From NCBI RefSeq assembly GCF_000738675.1, contig NZ_JPUX01000001.1, positions 2,294,001-2,358,000 of the forward strand: a stretch of DNA of 64,000 nt. Direction: 5' to 3'. Every line of letters begins with the position of its first letter. Positions within the stretch are counted from its first letter, which is position 1. Position numbers and translations under genes: made by a program. The notes beneath the pieces were generated by a model. The model was given only the letters and a program-made list of their open reading frames with translations, was not told where the DNA came from and did no database searches. The DNA is from Serratia nematodiphila DZ0503SBS1. Lineage in GTDB: Bacteria > Pseudomonadota > Gammaproteobacteria > Enterobacterales > Enterobacteriaceae. This document shows, one piece after another, positions 45,262 to 54,075 of this stretch.

Positions 45262-46131
45262 ATGCGTTGGCAAGGGCGTCGGGAAAGTGACAATGTTGAG
45301 GATCGTCGCGGGCAGTCTTCAGGTTTGGGCGGCGGTGGCGGCGGTTTCCGCGTGCCGGTGGGTGGCAAGGGCGGCATCGTCATTCTGGTGGTGGTGCTGG
45401 TGGCCGGTTATTACGGCATCGATCTGTCGCCGCTGTTGAATGGCGGTAACGTCGCACCGCAGGGTCAACAACAGAGCGCCAACATCAGTCCGAAAGACGA
45501 TGAGCTGGCCAAATTCACTTCGGTGGTGCTGGCCTCGACCGAAGATAACTGGAAAGAGATTTTCCAGCGTATGGGCAAAACCTACCAACCGCCGAAGCTG
45601 GTGATGTATCGCGGCGTAACGCGCACCAGCTGCGGCACCGGTCAGGCGGCGATGGGGCCGTTCTACTGCCCGGGCGACAGAACGGTGTATATCGATCTGT
45701 CTTTCTATCAGGACATGAAGACCAAGCTGGGCGCCGGCGGTGATTTCGCTCAGGCCTATGTGGTGGCGCACGAAGTCGGCCACCACGTGCAGAACCTGCT
45801 GGGCATCGAGCCGAAGGTGCGCCAGATGCAGCAAGGCGCCAGCCAGGCGGAAGTGAACCGCCTGTCGGTGAAAATGGAGCTGCAGGCGGACTGCTTCGCC
45901 GGCGTGTGGGGTAAATACGCCGAGAAGCAGCAGATGTTGGAAGAGGGCGACCTGCAGGCGGCGCTGAATGCCGCGCAGGCGATTGGCGACGATCGGTTGC
46001 AGCAGCAGAGCCAGGGCCGCGTTGTGCCGGACAGCTTCACCCACGGCACTTCGCAGCAGCGCTACACCTGGTTTAAACAGGGCTTCGACAGCGGCGATCC
46101 CAATACCTGCAACACCTTTGCATCCCGTTAA
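45262..46131 (+). CDS. ypfJ: Neutral zinc metallopeptidase YpfJ
   Basis: Membrane-anchored predicted metalloprotease of 289 residues. N-terminal Gly-rich cytosolic segment, one membrane helix (about 38-52), then a periplasmic domain with [16 protein letters not shown] (HExxH-type zinc site) and a downstream ligand in [13 protein letters not shown]. Four cysteines may form two disulfides (TSCGTG, FYCPGD and C-terminal). GGAG lies seven bases before the ATG. Physiological substrate unknown. Located between purC and tmcA as in E. coli. Confidence 0.92.
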   Translation: MRWQGRRESDNVEDRRGQSSGLGGGGGGFRVPVGGKGGIVILVVVLVAGYYGIDLSPLLNGGNVAPQGQQQSANISPKDDELAKFTSVVLASTEDNWKEIFQRMGKTYQPPKLVMYRGVTRTSCGTGQAAMGPFYCPGDRTVYIDLSFYQDMKTKLGAGGDFAQAYVVAHEVGHHVQNLLGIEPKVRQMQQGASQAEVNRLSVKMELQADCFAGVWGKYAEKQQMLEEGDLQAALNAAQAIGDDRLQQQSQGRVVPDSFTHGTSQQRYTWFKQGFDSGDPNTCNTFASR

Positions 46132-46140
46132 CGCCTCAAG

Positions 46141-46168
46141 TGCCGGAGCCTGACTCCGGCATTTTTTT
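46141..46168 (+). terminator. Terminator of ypfJ
   Basis: Stem TGCCGGAG/CTCCGGCA with a five-base loop and seven Ts. tmcA starts 20 bases beyond. Confidence 0.92.
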
Positions 46169-46187
46169 CGGATTGAGATACAGCCTT

Positions 46188-48200
46188 ATGCTACAGGCAG
46201 CGCAACAACTCATGCGGCGGCAGGGCATCCGGCGCCTGCTGGTGCTCAGCGGTGAACCCGAGTGGTGCCGCGAACAGGCGCAGCGGCTGGCGGCGGCGCT
46301 GCCGGGCGACTGGCCGTGGGTGGGGGAAAACCCGCCGCCCGGCCTGACGGCTTTGCCGAGCCGCGCGGTGCGCCAATTGCTGGGGCAGGAGCGGCTGCAC
46401 GCGGTGTTCGATGCCGGTCACTCGCTGGACGTGGAGGCGTTGGCGGCGCTGTGCGGCGCATTGCGCGCCGGCAGCTGGCTGCTGCTGTTGACGCCGCCCT
46501 GGCGGCAATGGCCTCAGTTGCCGGACGGCGACAGCCTGCGCTGGAGTGATTGTCCGCAGCCGATCACCACGCCGCATTTCATTCATCATCTGCAGCATCA
46601 TTTGGCCGACGACAGCGAAGTGACTGTCTGGCGGCAGGATGAGCCCCTGACGTTGGCCGCGCTGCCGGCGCGTGAGGGGTGGCAGCCGCCGGATGGCGGG
46701 CCGACCGAGGAACAACAGGCGATCTTGACGGCGTTGTTGCAGGCCGAGTCCGGCGTGTGGGTGCTGACCGCCGCCCGCGGCCGCGGCAAATCGACGCTGG
46801 CCGGCATGCTGATGGCGCAGTCGCCGCTGACCTGCTGGATCACCGGGCCGAGCCGCGCCGCCACAGAGGTGGCCGGGGAATGGGCGCAGGGGCGCGCACA
46901 GTTTTGGGCGCCCGATGCCTTGCTGGCGCAGTGCCGGGAGGGGGACGTCAGTGACGTGGGCTGGCTGCTGGTGGATGAAGCGGCGGCGATCCCCGCGCCG
47001 CTGTTGCAACAGCTGATCGGCTATTTCCCGCGCGTGTTGCTGACCACCACGGTGCAGGGCTATGAAGGCACCGGCCGCGGTTTTCTGCTGAAGTTTTGCG
47101 CCGGGCTGCCGTCCTATCAGGCGTTGAGTCTGCAACAGCCGATGCGTTGGGCGCAGGGCGATGCGTTGGAGCGGGTCACGGACAATGCGCTGTTGTTCAA
47201 CGAGCTGCCCGCCTGGCCGGCGGATGGCCAGGCGATCGATTACAGCCAGGCGGAGCAGCGTGAACTGTGCGCCGATCCGCAGCGGCTGGCGCGTTTCTAT
47301 GCTCTGCTGAGCAGCGCGCATTACCGCACCTCGCCGCTGGACTTACGCCGGCTGATGGACGCGCCCGGCATGCATTTCGGGCTGGCGCAGGCCGGACAGG
47401 AGGTGGTCGGCGCCGTGTGGCTGGCGGAAGAAGGCGGGTTGAGCGCCGAGTTGGCGCACGACGTGTGGGCCGGCCGCCGCCGGCCGCGTGGCAACCTGGT
47501 GGCGCAGTCGCTGGCGGCGCATGGCGGCCAGTGGTGGGCGCCGACGCTGCGGTCACGGCGCATTACCCGCATCGCGACGCTGCCGACGCTGCGGCGGCGG
47601 GGTATCGCGCGTCAGCTGGTCGAGCGGCAACGTCGTCAGGCGCAGGGGCTGGATTTCCTGTCGGTCAGCTTCGGCTATACCGAGCCGCTGTGGCGCTTTT
47701 GGCAATCCTGCGGTTTCGAGCTGGTGCGCATCGGCAGCAAGCCGGAGGCCAGCAGCGGCTGTTATACCGCGATGGCTATCTTGCCCCTGAGCGAGCAAGG
47801 GGAGGCGCTGCGGCACGCGGCGCACAAGCACCTGGCGCGCGACTGGCCCTGGCTGCGGCAGCGTATTGAGCTTACGCTGGCGATCCCGGGCGATGACGGC
47901 GACACGTCGCTCGGCGAAGAGGACTGGCGCGAACTGGCCGGGTTCGCTTTCGCCCATCGGCCACTGGAGGCCAGCCTGGGGGCATTGCAGCGTTTGCTGT
48001 TGGCCAGCAGTCTGCCGCTGCCCGCGCTGCGCGGCCATCTGCAACGGCGGCAATCCCCGGCGGCCTGCGTGGAGCAGGCGGGCGTAAGCGGCCAGAAAGC
48101 CTTGCTGCGCCACTGGCGGCACGAAACGGCGCAGGCGCTGGAACAGTTGAATGCGCAACACTGCCGCTACTGGCGCGACTGGGCGCAGTCGTTGCAATAA
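46188..48200 (+). CDS. tmcA: tRNA(Met) cytidine acetyltransferase TmcA
   Basis: Makes N4-acetylcytidine at the wobble position of elongator tRNA-Met using acetyl-CoA and ATP/GTP. 670 residues versus 671 in E. coli. N-terminal DUF1726 domain, then an RNA-helicase-like module with Walker A VLTAARGRGKSTLAG and Walker B WLLVDEAAAIP, then a GNAT domain (RIATLPTLRRRGIARQLVE), then the C-terminal tRNA-binding region. ATG 46188 is used; the earlier frame from 46140 crosses the ypfJ terminator. Confidence 0.95.
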   Translation: MLQAAQQLMRRQGIRRLLVLSGEPEWCREQAQRLAAALPGDWPWVGENPPPGLTALPSRAVRQLLGQERLHAVFDAGHSLDVEALAALCGALRAGSWLLLLTPPWRQWPQLPDGDSLRWSDCPQPITTPHFIHHLQHHLADDSEVTVWRQDEPLTLAALPAREGWQPPDGGPTEEQQAILTALLQAESGVWVLTAARGRGKSTLAGMLMAQSPLTCWITGPSRAATEVAGEWAQGRAQFWAPDALLAQCREGDVSDVGWLLVDEAAAIPAPLLQQLIGYFPRVLLTTTVQGYEGTGRGFLLKFCAGLPSYQALSLQQPMRWAQGDALERVTDNALLFNELPAWPADGQAIDYSQAEQRELCADPQRLARFYALLSSAHYRTSPLDLRRLMDAPGMHFGLAQAGQEVVGAVWLAEEGGLSAELAHDVWAGRRRPRGNLVAQSLAAHGGQWWAPTLRSRRITRIATLPTLRRRGIARQLVERQRRQAQGLDFLSVSFGYTEPLWRFWQSCGFELVRIGSKPEASSGCYTAMAILPLSEQGEALRHAAHKHLARDWPWLRQRIELTLAIPGDDGDTSLGEEDWRELAGFAFAHRPLEASLGALQRLLLASSLPLPALRGHLQRRQSPAACVEQAGVSGQKALLRHWRHETAQALEQLNAQHCRYWRDWAQSLQ

Positions 48201-48320
48201 ATTGAATAACTCGCTCAATAAAACCCGATTTTCCCGATTTCTCAACGGCGTATAGTCACTGTCAGCGGTGCGGCGGCGACTGTCGCCGCACCAGGTTTGG
48301 TTACTATTAAGGAGTCATCG

Positions 48321-49010
48321 ATGAAACATGAGCATTTCGTTGTCCAAAGCCCGGCGACCCCGGCGGCTCAGCTGATCTTGCTGTTTCACGGTGTCGGCGA
48401 CAACCCGGTGGCGATGGGGGAGATCGGCAGTTACTTCGCCAAAGACTTTCCTCAGGCACAGGTGGTGAGCATCGGTGGCCCCGAAGCGTTTGGCAACGGC
48501 GCCGGGCGCCAGTGGTTTTCGGTACAGGACGTGACCGAAGAGAACCGCGCGGCCCGCATCTCAGACGTGATGCCGCAATTTGTGGCCGTGGTGCGTCATT
48601 GGCAGCAGCTGAGCGGCGTGGGCTATGCCGGCACTGCTCTGGTGGGGTTCTCGCAGGGGGCGATCATGGCGCTTGAGGCGTTAAAAGCGGAAACCCGGCT
48701 GGCCGGGCGTGTGGTGGCGTTCAGCGGGCGTTTCGCCGAGCTGCCTGAGCAGGCTTTCGGCGACAGCGTGGTGCATTTGATCCACGGTGAAGAGGACGCG
48801 GTGATCGCGGTGCAACATGCTCATGCAGCGGCAGAAGCGTTACGGGCCAGCGGCGTGGATTTCACGCTCGACGTGGAAGAGAACGTCGGGCATGCGATCA
48901 ACCAGGGCATGATGAACGCCGCGCTGGAAAGGCTGCATTATTACGTGCCGCAGCGCTACTGGGACGAGGCATTGTCCGGCAAGCGCGGCGAGCTGATCGC
49001 CTTTCGCTAA
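48321..49010 (+). CDS. ypfH: Alpha/beta-hydrolase (carboxylesterase) YpfH
   Basis: Cytosolic esterase of the phospholipase/carboxylesterase family, 229 residues. Oxyanion region LILLFHGVGDNP, nucleophile in LVGFSQGAI (GxSxG), acid in IHGEEDAVI and His in ENVGHAIN. AAGGAG lies six bases before ATG 48321. A 9-bp hairpin (48267-48292, arms GGTGCGGCG/CGCCGCACC) lies in its leader. A possible -10 TATAGT at 48251-48256 suggests its own promoter. Confidence 0.92.
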   Translation: MKHEHFVVQSPATPAAQLILLFHGVGDNPVAMGEIGSYFAKDFPQAQVVSIGGPEAFGNGAGRQWFSVQDVTEENRAARISDVMPQFVAVVRHWQQLSGVGYAGTALVGFSQGAIMALEALKAETRLAGRVVAFSGRFAELPEQAFGDSVVHLIHGEEDAVIAVQHAHAAAEALRASGVDFTLDVEENVGHAINQGMMNAALERLHYYVPQRYWDEALSGKRGELIAFR

Positions 49011-49015
49011 AAACT

Positions 49016-49037
49016 CAGGGCGCCGATGAGCGCCCTG
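49016..49037. terminator. Bidirectional terminator between ypfH and ypfN
   Basis: Stem CAGGGCGC/GCGCCCTG with a six-base loop. T-rich DNA follows on the plus side (ATTTCTTTTT about 16 bases on); TTTTTAG lies on the minus side. Confidence 0.65.
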
Positions 49038-49040
49038 ATG

Positions 49041-49226
49041 TCATTTCTTTTTCGGCCAGTCGTCTTCGTCATCCCACTGGGCGTTGTTGTCGCGGTGCGG
49101 CGGTATCTCCGGCTTGTTGGCCAGATAGCTTTTCACGTCGACGCGGCGCAGTTCCTTGATGCCGCTGACGACCATCCCCACCAGAACCAGCAGAATAATC
49201 CACCAGTAATCAGCTAACCATTGCAT
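49041..49226 (-). CDS. ypfN: YpfN small membrane protein (UPF0370)
   Basis: A 61-residue protein: N-terminal membrane helix ([18 protein letters not shown]) and an acidic-Pro tail ending [12 protein letters not shown]. Collinear with E. coli YpfN (66), which ends in the same WDDDDDWPKK motif. Function unknown. Last gene of the yffB-dapE-M15 peptidase-ypfN cluster. Confidence 0.93.
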   Translation of the reverse strand: MQWLADYWWIILLVLVGMVVSGIKELRRVDVKSYLANKPEIPPHRDNNAQWDDEDDWPKKK

Positions 49227-49228
49227 AG

Positions 49229-49903
49229 CTACTCCTTTCCTTCACTGCGTATAAAACGCGAAAAAATCGAGGGCAGATGGCGTTCGAGCCATTCGACACC
49301 GGCGACCTCCTTGTCTTGCCAGGCCGCCAGCAACAGCGCCGGGGTCAGCAAATGTTCAGCCTCTTGCGCCAGCGGCCGGTAGCTCAGATGCCACGGCTCC
49401 ACCGCCACGCCGCCGCTGTCTTCGGTAAAGGGGCGATAGAAACCGAACTCGGCCATATGCGCCGTCAGCCACTGGTTGAGCGGCGCAAAGTAACCGCCTT
49501 CTTCATATTCCCACGGCTCCAGCTGCAGCTTTTGCCCTTCCGGCAACAGCGACGGAGCGTACACGTCCAAATCGCTGCCCCAGTGATGGCGGCTGGCGCC
49601 AGGCAGGGCTGACCAGCGCAGGATCGCCTCACAGCGCTCGGCGGCGGACAGCGGCGCGACGTCGATCGGTTGACTGTCCTTATCTAATACTGGCCGCTGG
49701 CCGCAGAATTTGCCATTCCAAATCGCCAACTGGCGGTCGAAGTCGCGGAAGGTGCTGGCGGGCTGGAGATCGAATCCGGCTTCACGCGCGGCCTGCTGCA
49801 TCGCCAGGAAGGCATTGACCGCCTGCGGCTGCAGCCGATGGTTGCCGCTCAGCGGCGCCAGGTGTTCGGTCGAACGGCCGGTGAGCATTTCTGCGGTGAT
49901 CAT
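49229..49903 (-). CDS. M15-family D-Ala-D-Ala carboxypeptidase-like protein
   Basis: Predicted zinc peptidase of the VanY/DdcY type, 224 residues, acting on peptidoglycan stem peptides. The zinc ligands are in [12 protein letters not shown] (SxHxxGxxxD) and VEPWHLSY (ExxH). No obvious signal peptide, so location is uncertain. The start ATG 49903 overlaps the dapE stop by four bases (ATGA), which couples this cell-wall enzyme to diaminopimelate synthesis. E. coli K-12 has no such gene between dapE and ypfN. Confidence 0.88.
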   Translation of the reverse strand: MITAEMLTGRSTEHLAPLSGNHRLQPQAVNAFLAMQQAAREAGFDLQPASTFRDFDRQLAIWNGKFCGQRPVLDKDSQPIDVAPLSAAERCEAILRWSALPGASRHHWGSDLDVYAPSLLPEGQKLQLEPWEYEEGGYFAPLNQWLTAHMAEFGFYRPFTEDSGGVAVEPWHLSYRPLAQEAEHLLTPALLLAAWQDKEVAGVEWLERHLPSIFSRFIRSEGKE

Positions 49904-51027
49904 GCGACCAATTGCTCCATGATGCGTTGATACATGCGGCTCAGCAGCTGCAGATCCGCGGCGTTGACACATTCGTTGACCTTGTGGATGGTGGCGTTGA
50001 CCGGCCCCAGTTCCACCACCTGCGCGCCCATCTGCGCGATGAAGCGGCCGTCGGAGGTGCCGCCGGTGGTCAGCAGCTGCGGCGTCAATTCAGAATAGTG
50101 CTCGACGGCGTTGACCACCGCATCCACCAGCGCGCCGCGCGAGGTGAGGAACGGTTGACCGGACAGCCGCCATTCGATGCTGTAATTCAACTGGTGGCGT
50201 TCCAGCAGCTCTTCCACGCGCTGCTTGATCATCGCGTCGGTGAGTTCGGTGCTGAACCGGAAGTTGAACTGCACGTAGAGATCGCCCGGGATCACGTTGT
50301 TGCTGCCGGTGCCGGCCTGCACGTTGGCGATCTGCATGCTGGTCGGCGGGAAGAACTCGTTGCCGCGATCCCATTCGATCGCCACCAGTTCATTCAGCGC
50401 CGGCATGGCGCGGTGCACCGGGTTGTCTGCCAGATGCGGATAGGCGACGTGCCCCTGTACGCCGTGGATATGCAGGTTGGCGGTGATGGAGCCGCGACGG
50501 CCGTTTTTCACCACGTCGCCGACGCGTTCGGTGCTGGACGGCTCGCCGACCAGGCAGTAATCCAGCCGCTCGTTGCGCGCCATCAGCGCTTCGACCACTT
50601 TAACCGTGCCGTGGGTGGCGCTGGCTTCTTCATCCGAAGTGATCAGAAATGCCAGGCGGCCCCGGTGATTCGGGTTGGCGGCGACAAAGCGTTCCGCGGC
50701 CACCACCATCGCGGCCAACGAGCCTTTCATGTCCGCCGCGCCGCGGCCATACAGCATGCCGTCGCGGATTGCCGGTTCAAACGGCGGGTTGTCCCAGCGT
50801 TTTTCATCGCCGGTCGGCACTACGTCAGTGTGCCCGGCAAACGCCAGAGTTTGCCCTTCGCCGCGCCAGGCCCAGAAGTTTTGGGTGTCTTCGAAGTCCA
50901 TGGCTTCGACGGTGAAGCCGATCGCCTGCAGGCGTTCGATCATCAGTTGCTGGCAGCCTTCGTCATTCGGGCTGAGGGAAGGGCGTTTGATCAACTGCTG
51001 GGCCAGTTCGATAACCGGGCAAGTCAT
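49900..51027 (-). CDS. dapE: Succinyl-diaminopimelate desuccinylase
   Basis: Di-zinc hydrolase of lysine/peptidoglycan precursor synthesis. 375 residues, same as E. coli. Zinc ligands and catalytic acids are seen in [37 protein letters not shown] and the C-terminal ATIHKVNE. It overlaps yffB upstream and the M15 peptidase gene downstream by ATGA junctions, forming a tight operon. Confidence 0.97.
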   Translation of the reverse strand: MTCPVIELAQQLIKRPSLSPNDEGCQQLMIERLQAIGFTVEAMDFEDTQNFWAWRGEGQTLAFAGHTDVVPTGDEKRWDNPPFEPAIRDGMLYGRGAADMKGSLAAMVVAAERFVAANPNHRGRLAFLITSDEEASATHGTVKVVEALMARNERLDYCLVGEPSSTERVGDVVKNGRRGSITANLHIHGVQGHVAYPHLADNPVHRAMPALNELVAIEWDRGNEFFPPTSMQIANVQAGTGSNNVIPGDLYVQFNFRFSTELTDAMIKQRVEELLERHQLNYSIEWRLSGQPFLTSRGALVDAVVNAVEHYSELTPQLLTTGGTSDGRFIAQMGAQVVELGPVNATIHKVNECVNAADLQLLSRMYQRIMEQLVA

Positions 51028-51410
51028 ACGGCAACCTCGGCGATAAATTGTTGGTAAGCGTCGGCGTTGAAACCGAGCAGAGCGTGGCCGTTGCCGTCGT
51101 CCAGCAGCGGACGTTTAATGATTGCCGGCTGCGCCAGCATCAGCGCGATGGCGGCGTCGGCGTTATCACAGGCGTTGCGCTGCGCTTCATCCAGCTTGCG
51201 CCAGGTGGTGCCGCGGGTATTGAGCAGCGGCTCCCAACCCAGTTGCGCGACGAAACCGCGCAGTTGCTGTTCGGTCAGGCCGTCGGCGCGGTAGTCGTGA
51301 AAATGATAGGCTATGCCTTGATCTTCCAGCCAGCGGCGGGCTTTTTTGATGGTGTCGCAGTTTTTGATGCCGTACATCGTCAGCGTTGTCTGTTGCGGTT
51401 TATTTGCCAT
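51024..51410 (-). CDS. yffB: ArsC/Spx-family reductase-like protein YffB
   Basis: A 128-residue thioredoxin-fold protein. The single Cys motif is [18 protein letters not shown], typical of the Spx/MgsR/YffB branch (one active Cys), and [15 protein letters not shown] closes the domain. It heads the dapE operon with a four-base overlap. Biochemical function not established; likely thiol chemistry with glutathione. Confidence 0.93.
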   Translation of the reverse strand: MANKPQQTTLTMYGIKNCDTIKKARRWLEDQGIAYHFHDYRADGLTEQQLRGFVAQLGWEPLLNTRGTTWRKLDEAQRNACDNADAAIALMLAQPAIIKRPLLDDGNGHALLGFNADAYQQFIAEVAV

Positions 51411-51663
51411 GGCGTAAAGCTACCTGTCTCGTCGAGTCGATACTGAGCGGCGGGCGCGGTCTTAGGCCTTCTCGCCGCCCGGCGATAGCAGAGATAATGC
51501 CAGTAAAGCGGCGGCGAGATCCAGACAACGATGCGCGCGAGAGACGATTGGGCGCCAGGGAGAGAGGTTGGCAAATTGATGAAACGGCTATCTTCGCCGG
51601 CGGAGCTGTTAAAAGACGCCGGCGAACGCGTTCTGCCGCCAATGCGGCGCGGGGGAGAGAGAA
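51411..51663. other. Intergenic DNA between yffB and the LuxR-type regulator
   Basis: About 250 bases with open frames on both strands. These are Arg-rich, lack ribosome-binding sites and resemble no family. I see no gene here. Confidence 0.45.
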
Positions 51664-52215
51664 CTACTCTTTATTGATTCTTATGTTTAAACGCTCGGTC
51701 AAACACCGTACGCGGGTAATATGCAACAGCGGTTTTATCCTGCTGGCGCCGAGTTTTTTCATGATTCGTGATTTGTAATGATTGGCGGTTTTATTTCTGA
51801 TATTCATGGCATTGCTGATGTCGGCCAGCGATTTTCCCGTCGACCACTCCGAGAGAAAATGCGATTCGCGCTGAGAGAGTTGCGGCGGCTCGGTATAGTG
51901 ACTGTAACGCTTATATAAGTCGCCGATCAGGTGGCTGAAGCGGCTCAATGATATAAGGTTTGATAATATAATGGTCTTATTGTCGACAATCACCATCTCA
52001 TGCAGGCAGTCGGTAATAATGACTATTTTGTAGGTATTGGGGTTGGCATATTCATCGCGGTAACGCGCTTCAAAGTTGGCGATGGTGACATCGATAAAGC
52101 AGACCCTTCTGCGGCTAAAGCCGGCTGGTGCGTGTTTTTCCGCCCAGGTTTGGTTAATGAGTTGCCGGATGCCGACGGAGGTATAAGCGCAGTCGCTGAA
52201 AATATCAATTTCCAT
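51664..52215 (-). CDS. Orphan LuxR-type helix-turn-helix regulator
   Basis: About 183 residues. The C-terminus is a LuxR/FixJ DNA-binding domain (LSQRESHFLSEWSTGKSLADI, then NKTANHYKSRIMKKLG). The N-terminus (MEIDIFSDCAYTSVGIRQLI, CFIDVTI, YKIVIITD) looks like a receiver-fold relic without a clear phospho-acceptor set, as in regulators of fimbrial or capsule genes. It is markedly more AT-rich than its neighbours and flanked by long AT-rich non-coding DNA, suggesting acquisition. ATG 52215 has AAGGA 10 bases upstream; the frame is open to 52293. No partner gene is adjacent. Confidence 0.78.
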   Translation of the reverse strand: MEIDIFSDCAYTSVGIRQLINQTWAEKHAPAGFSRRRVCFIDVTIANFEARYRDEYANPNTYKIVIITDCLHEMVIVDNKTIILSNLISLSRFSHLIGDLYKRYSHYTEPPQLSQRESHFLSEWSTGKSLADISNAMNIRNKTANHYKSRIMKKLGASRIKPLLHITRVRCLTERLNIRINKE

Positions 52216-52752
52216 TTTATTATGATCCTTTTTTATTCCTAGTGTCGGTGGATATCTTAAAGTATAAAAATAAAAACAATTGAAATAATTCAATGTTGAA
52301 TTTTTTTTCGTGATAATTCTTAAAATTCGCCCATGCGGTTTTTAATTTTTTGCGGTCAATTATTTTGTTGATATATAAGGGGTATTTTAAAAGCATTAAA
52401 TATCTTATAGGTTAAGACGAGGTTTTTGAATAGAGTTCATCTATTGATGGGAGGTAATTAAAAGGAATTAACATAGATTATCCCTATCGTAAATTAATCA
52501 TCGATCGTTTTTTTCGATCTTTATTTCGATTTTTTTGTGTGAAAAGTCTAACTGCCAAGAAATATCTCATTAAACAGCCTAGGAAATATCTCATCAAAAA
52601 TCCCAAGAATAGTCTTATTCATAAAGGTATGCATGAATAATAGACGAAACAAGAAAGTTAGGGGATAAGGCATAGCTTGATGCTTTGCGAAATCCTCTGA
52701 TTGGTTTCGACATAAATTATGACTTTATGAAAAATTATTTTTCGAAGAACGA
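52216..52752. other. AT-rich intergenic region upstream of the LuxR-type gene
   Basis: About 540 bases, very AT-rich, without a convincing gene. It contains poly-T tracts with TTTCGAT motifs (about 52503-52535) and three evenly spaced repeats (52559-52622). Such DNA is a typical H-NS target (inference). Confidence 0.6.
52559..52622. repeat. Three direct repeats at 24-base spacing
   Basis: GAAATATCTCATTAAA at 52559 and GAAATATCTCATCAAA at 52583 differ at one base. A degenerate third copy, GAATAGTCTTATTCAT, begins at 52607. All three begin exactly 24 bases apart and are preceded by CCAAG or CCTAG-like bases. The layout resembles an iteron-type protein-binding array. Confidence 0.6.
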
Positions 52753-53184
52753 TCAACGTATGTAACCACCGTTTTGCAATCGCTGCAGCGCAGCGCCGTC
52801 CGCATACACCATGCCGGTGGTCAAATCGTGAAAGCCGTACTTTTTATAGAAGGCGAGCTTTTCCGGCACGGAATAGATGAAAATCTTGCCGAGCGGCGCC
52901 AGATCTTGCATCACCCGATCCATCAACCTGCGCCCCAGCCCTTGTCCCTGAAAGCGCGGATCGATCGCCACGTCCGCCAGATAAGCGACCGATGTCAGAT
53001 CGCTGATGGCATGTGCAGTGGCGATCAACTCGTCGCCGATAAACCCCCAATAGCAAAACTGGCTGTGTTGGTAAACGCGCCGCAAGGTGTGCGGATCGCG
53101 CTTGCCCAGCCCGGCGGCCTCCAGCAATTCACACAGCCGCTGCCAGTCGATGGCGCGGCGGCTCGGGTCGGTGATAATTTCCAT
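52753..53184 (-). CDS. GNAT acetyltransferase
   Basis: A 143-residue N-acetyltransferase. Core strand and acetyl-CoA loop: AYLADVAIDPRFQGQGLGRRLMDRV; C-terminal FYKKYGFHDLTTGM. GAGG precedes the ATG. It begins nine bases after the TPR-protein gene on the same strand, so the two form an operon. Substrate unknown. Confidence 0.88.
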   Translation of the reverse strand: MEIITDPSRRAIDWQRLCELLEAAGLGKRDPHTLRRVYQHSQFCYWGFIGDELIATAHAISDLTSVAYLADVAIDPRFQGQGLGRRLMDRVMQDLAPLGKIFIYSVPEKLAFYKKYGFHDLTTGMVYADGAALQRLQNGGYIR

Positions 53185-53193
53185 CGTTTTCCT

Positions 53194-53673
53194 CTAACCG
53201 ATAAGACTGAGATCGGCGGCATAGTGCCGAATGGCGCGTTGATAACCGCGAATGTCGGGGTCTGACGAGGTTTCCGCCAGCAGCAGCAACAGATCGGTCA
53301 CGGCCCGTTTATTTTCACCCAGGTTGTACAGCGCCATGGCGCGAAACAGCATCAGCTCGTTGGCCTGCGGGAACTCGGCCAGGCCGTCGTCGAAAGCCCG
53401 TAGCGACGCCGGATATTCTCCCAGGGCGCGGTAGGTGCTGCCGAGACCCAGCCAGGCCTCGCGGCGTTGGGCGGGCGGCAAATCGCGAGCCAACGCCGCG
53501 AGGTAGCAGGGAATGGCCTGTTGCTCCAGGCCCTGTACGTCATACAGGCAGGCCAGCTGAAAGTGCAGCATCGCCGCTTCCGGCTCCGCCGCCAGCTGCC
53601 TTAGCGCCAGCGCGGTCGCCTCCTGATAGCGGCCCTGCGTTTTCAACTGCGAGAGAGACAAAGAGCTGGACAT
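53194..53673 (-). CDS. Tetratricopeptide-repeat protein
   Basis: A 159-residue helical protein with three to four TPR units (QEATALALRQLAAEPEAAML, QAIPCYLAALARDLPP, AWLGLGSTYRALGEYPASLRAF, MLFRAMALYNLGENKRAV). Probably a protein-protein interaction scaffold. ATG 53673 with GGAG eight bases upstream is preferred to the GTG at 53682. First gene of a two-gene operon with the GNAT enzyme. Confidence 0.82.
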   Translation of the reverse strand: MSSSLSLSQLKTQGRYQEATALALRQLAAEPEAAMLHFQLACLYDVQGLEQQAIPCYLAALARDLPPAQRREAWLGLGSTYRALGEYPASLRAFDDGLAEFPQANELMLFRAMALYNLGENKRAVTDLLLLLAETSSDPDIRGYQRAIRHYAADLSLIG

Positions 53674-53889
53674 GATCGACACTCCATTGGCGTATTTTTA
53701 TACCTTTTACACGCTATCGTGGAGAAATTGATATCACAAGGGAATAGCTGCACTGAACATTGATCAGATAAATACGAAAATGTGCGCTAAGCCCGGTTTC
53801 CGAGCCCGGCATCGTTCCCGTTTCCCTTCACATGGTCAAAAAACAGGCGTAGAATCCGCTTCGTCAAATAATTGAGGTTGTAAAGTATT

Positions 53890-53949
53890 ATGGTTGATCG
53901 TGAATTAGGAAACTGGAAAGACTTCATTGATGAGATGTTGGGCAACTGA
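53890..53949 (+). CDS. ypfM: Small protein YpfM
   Basis: A 19-residue frame, MVDRELGNWKDFIDEMLGN. It matches E. coli YpfM (RELGNWKDFI core, 19 residues), a small protein also encoded next to acrD and opposite in strand to it. GAGG lies about 12 bases before the ATG, which is a long spacing. A bidirectional terminator follows. Function unknown. Too short for routine gene finding. Confidence 0.85.
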   Translation: MVDRELGNWKDFIDEMLGN

Positions 53950-54030
53950 CACAGCGTTGAAGCAGATGGCAAGGTTGAGTCATTGGAAAGTCACTGAAAC
54001 ACCTTGGGAACGAGATTTTCGTTCGAAATA

Positions 54031-54063
54031 AAGCAGCATCGGTAACCCGACGCTGCTTTTTTT
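54031..54063. terminator. Bidirectional terminator between ypfM and acrD
   Basis: Stem AAGCAGC/GCTGCTT extended by an inner TCGG/CCGA, with seven Ts on the plus side and TTTATTTC on the minus side. Confidence 0.85.
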
Positions 54064-54075
54064 ATATCTCGCGGA

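Noticed and set aside
51386..51778. Plus-strand open frame in the yffB-LuxR gap
   Set aside because: Arg-rich, overlaps both neighbouring genes, and lacks a ribosome-binding site and any family likeness.
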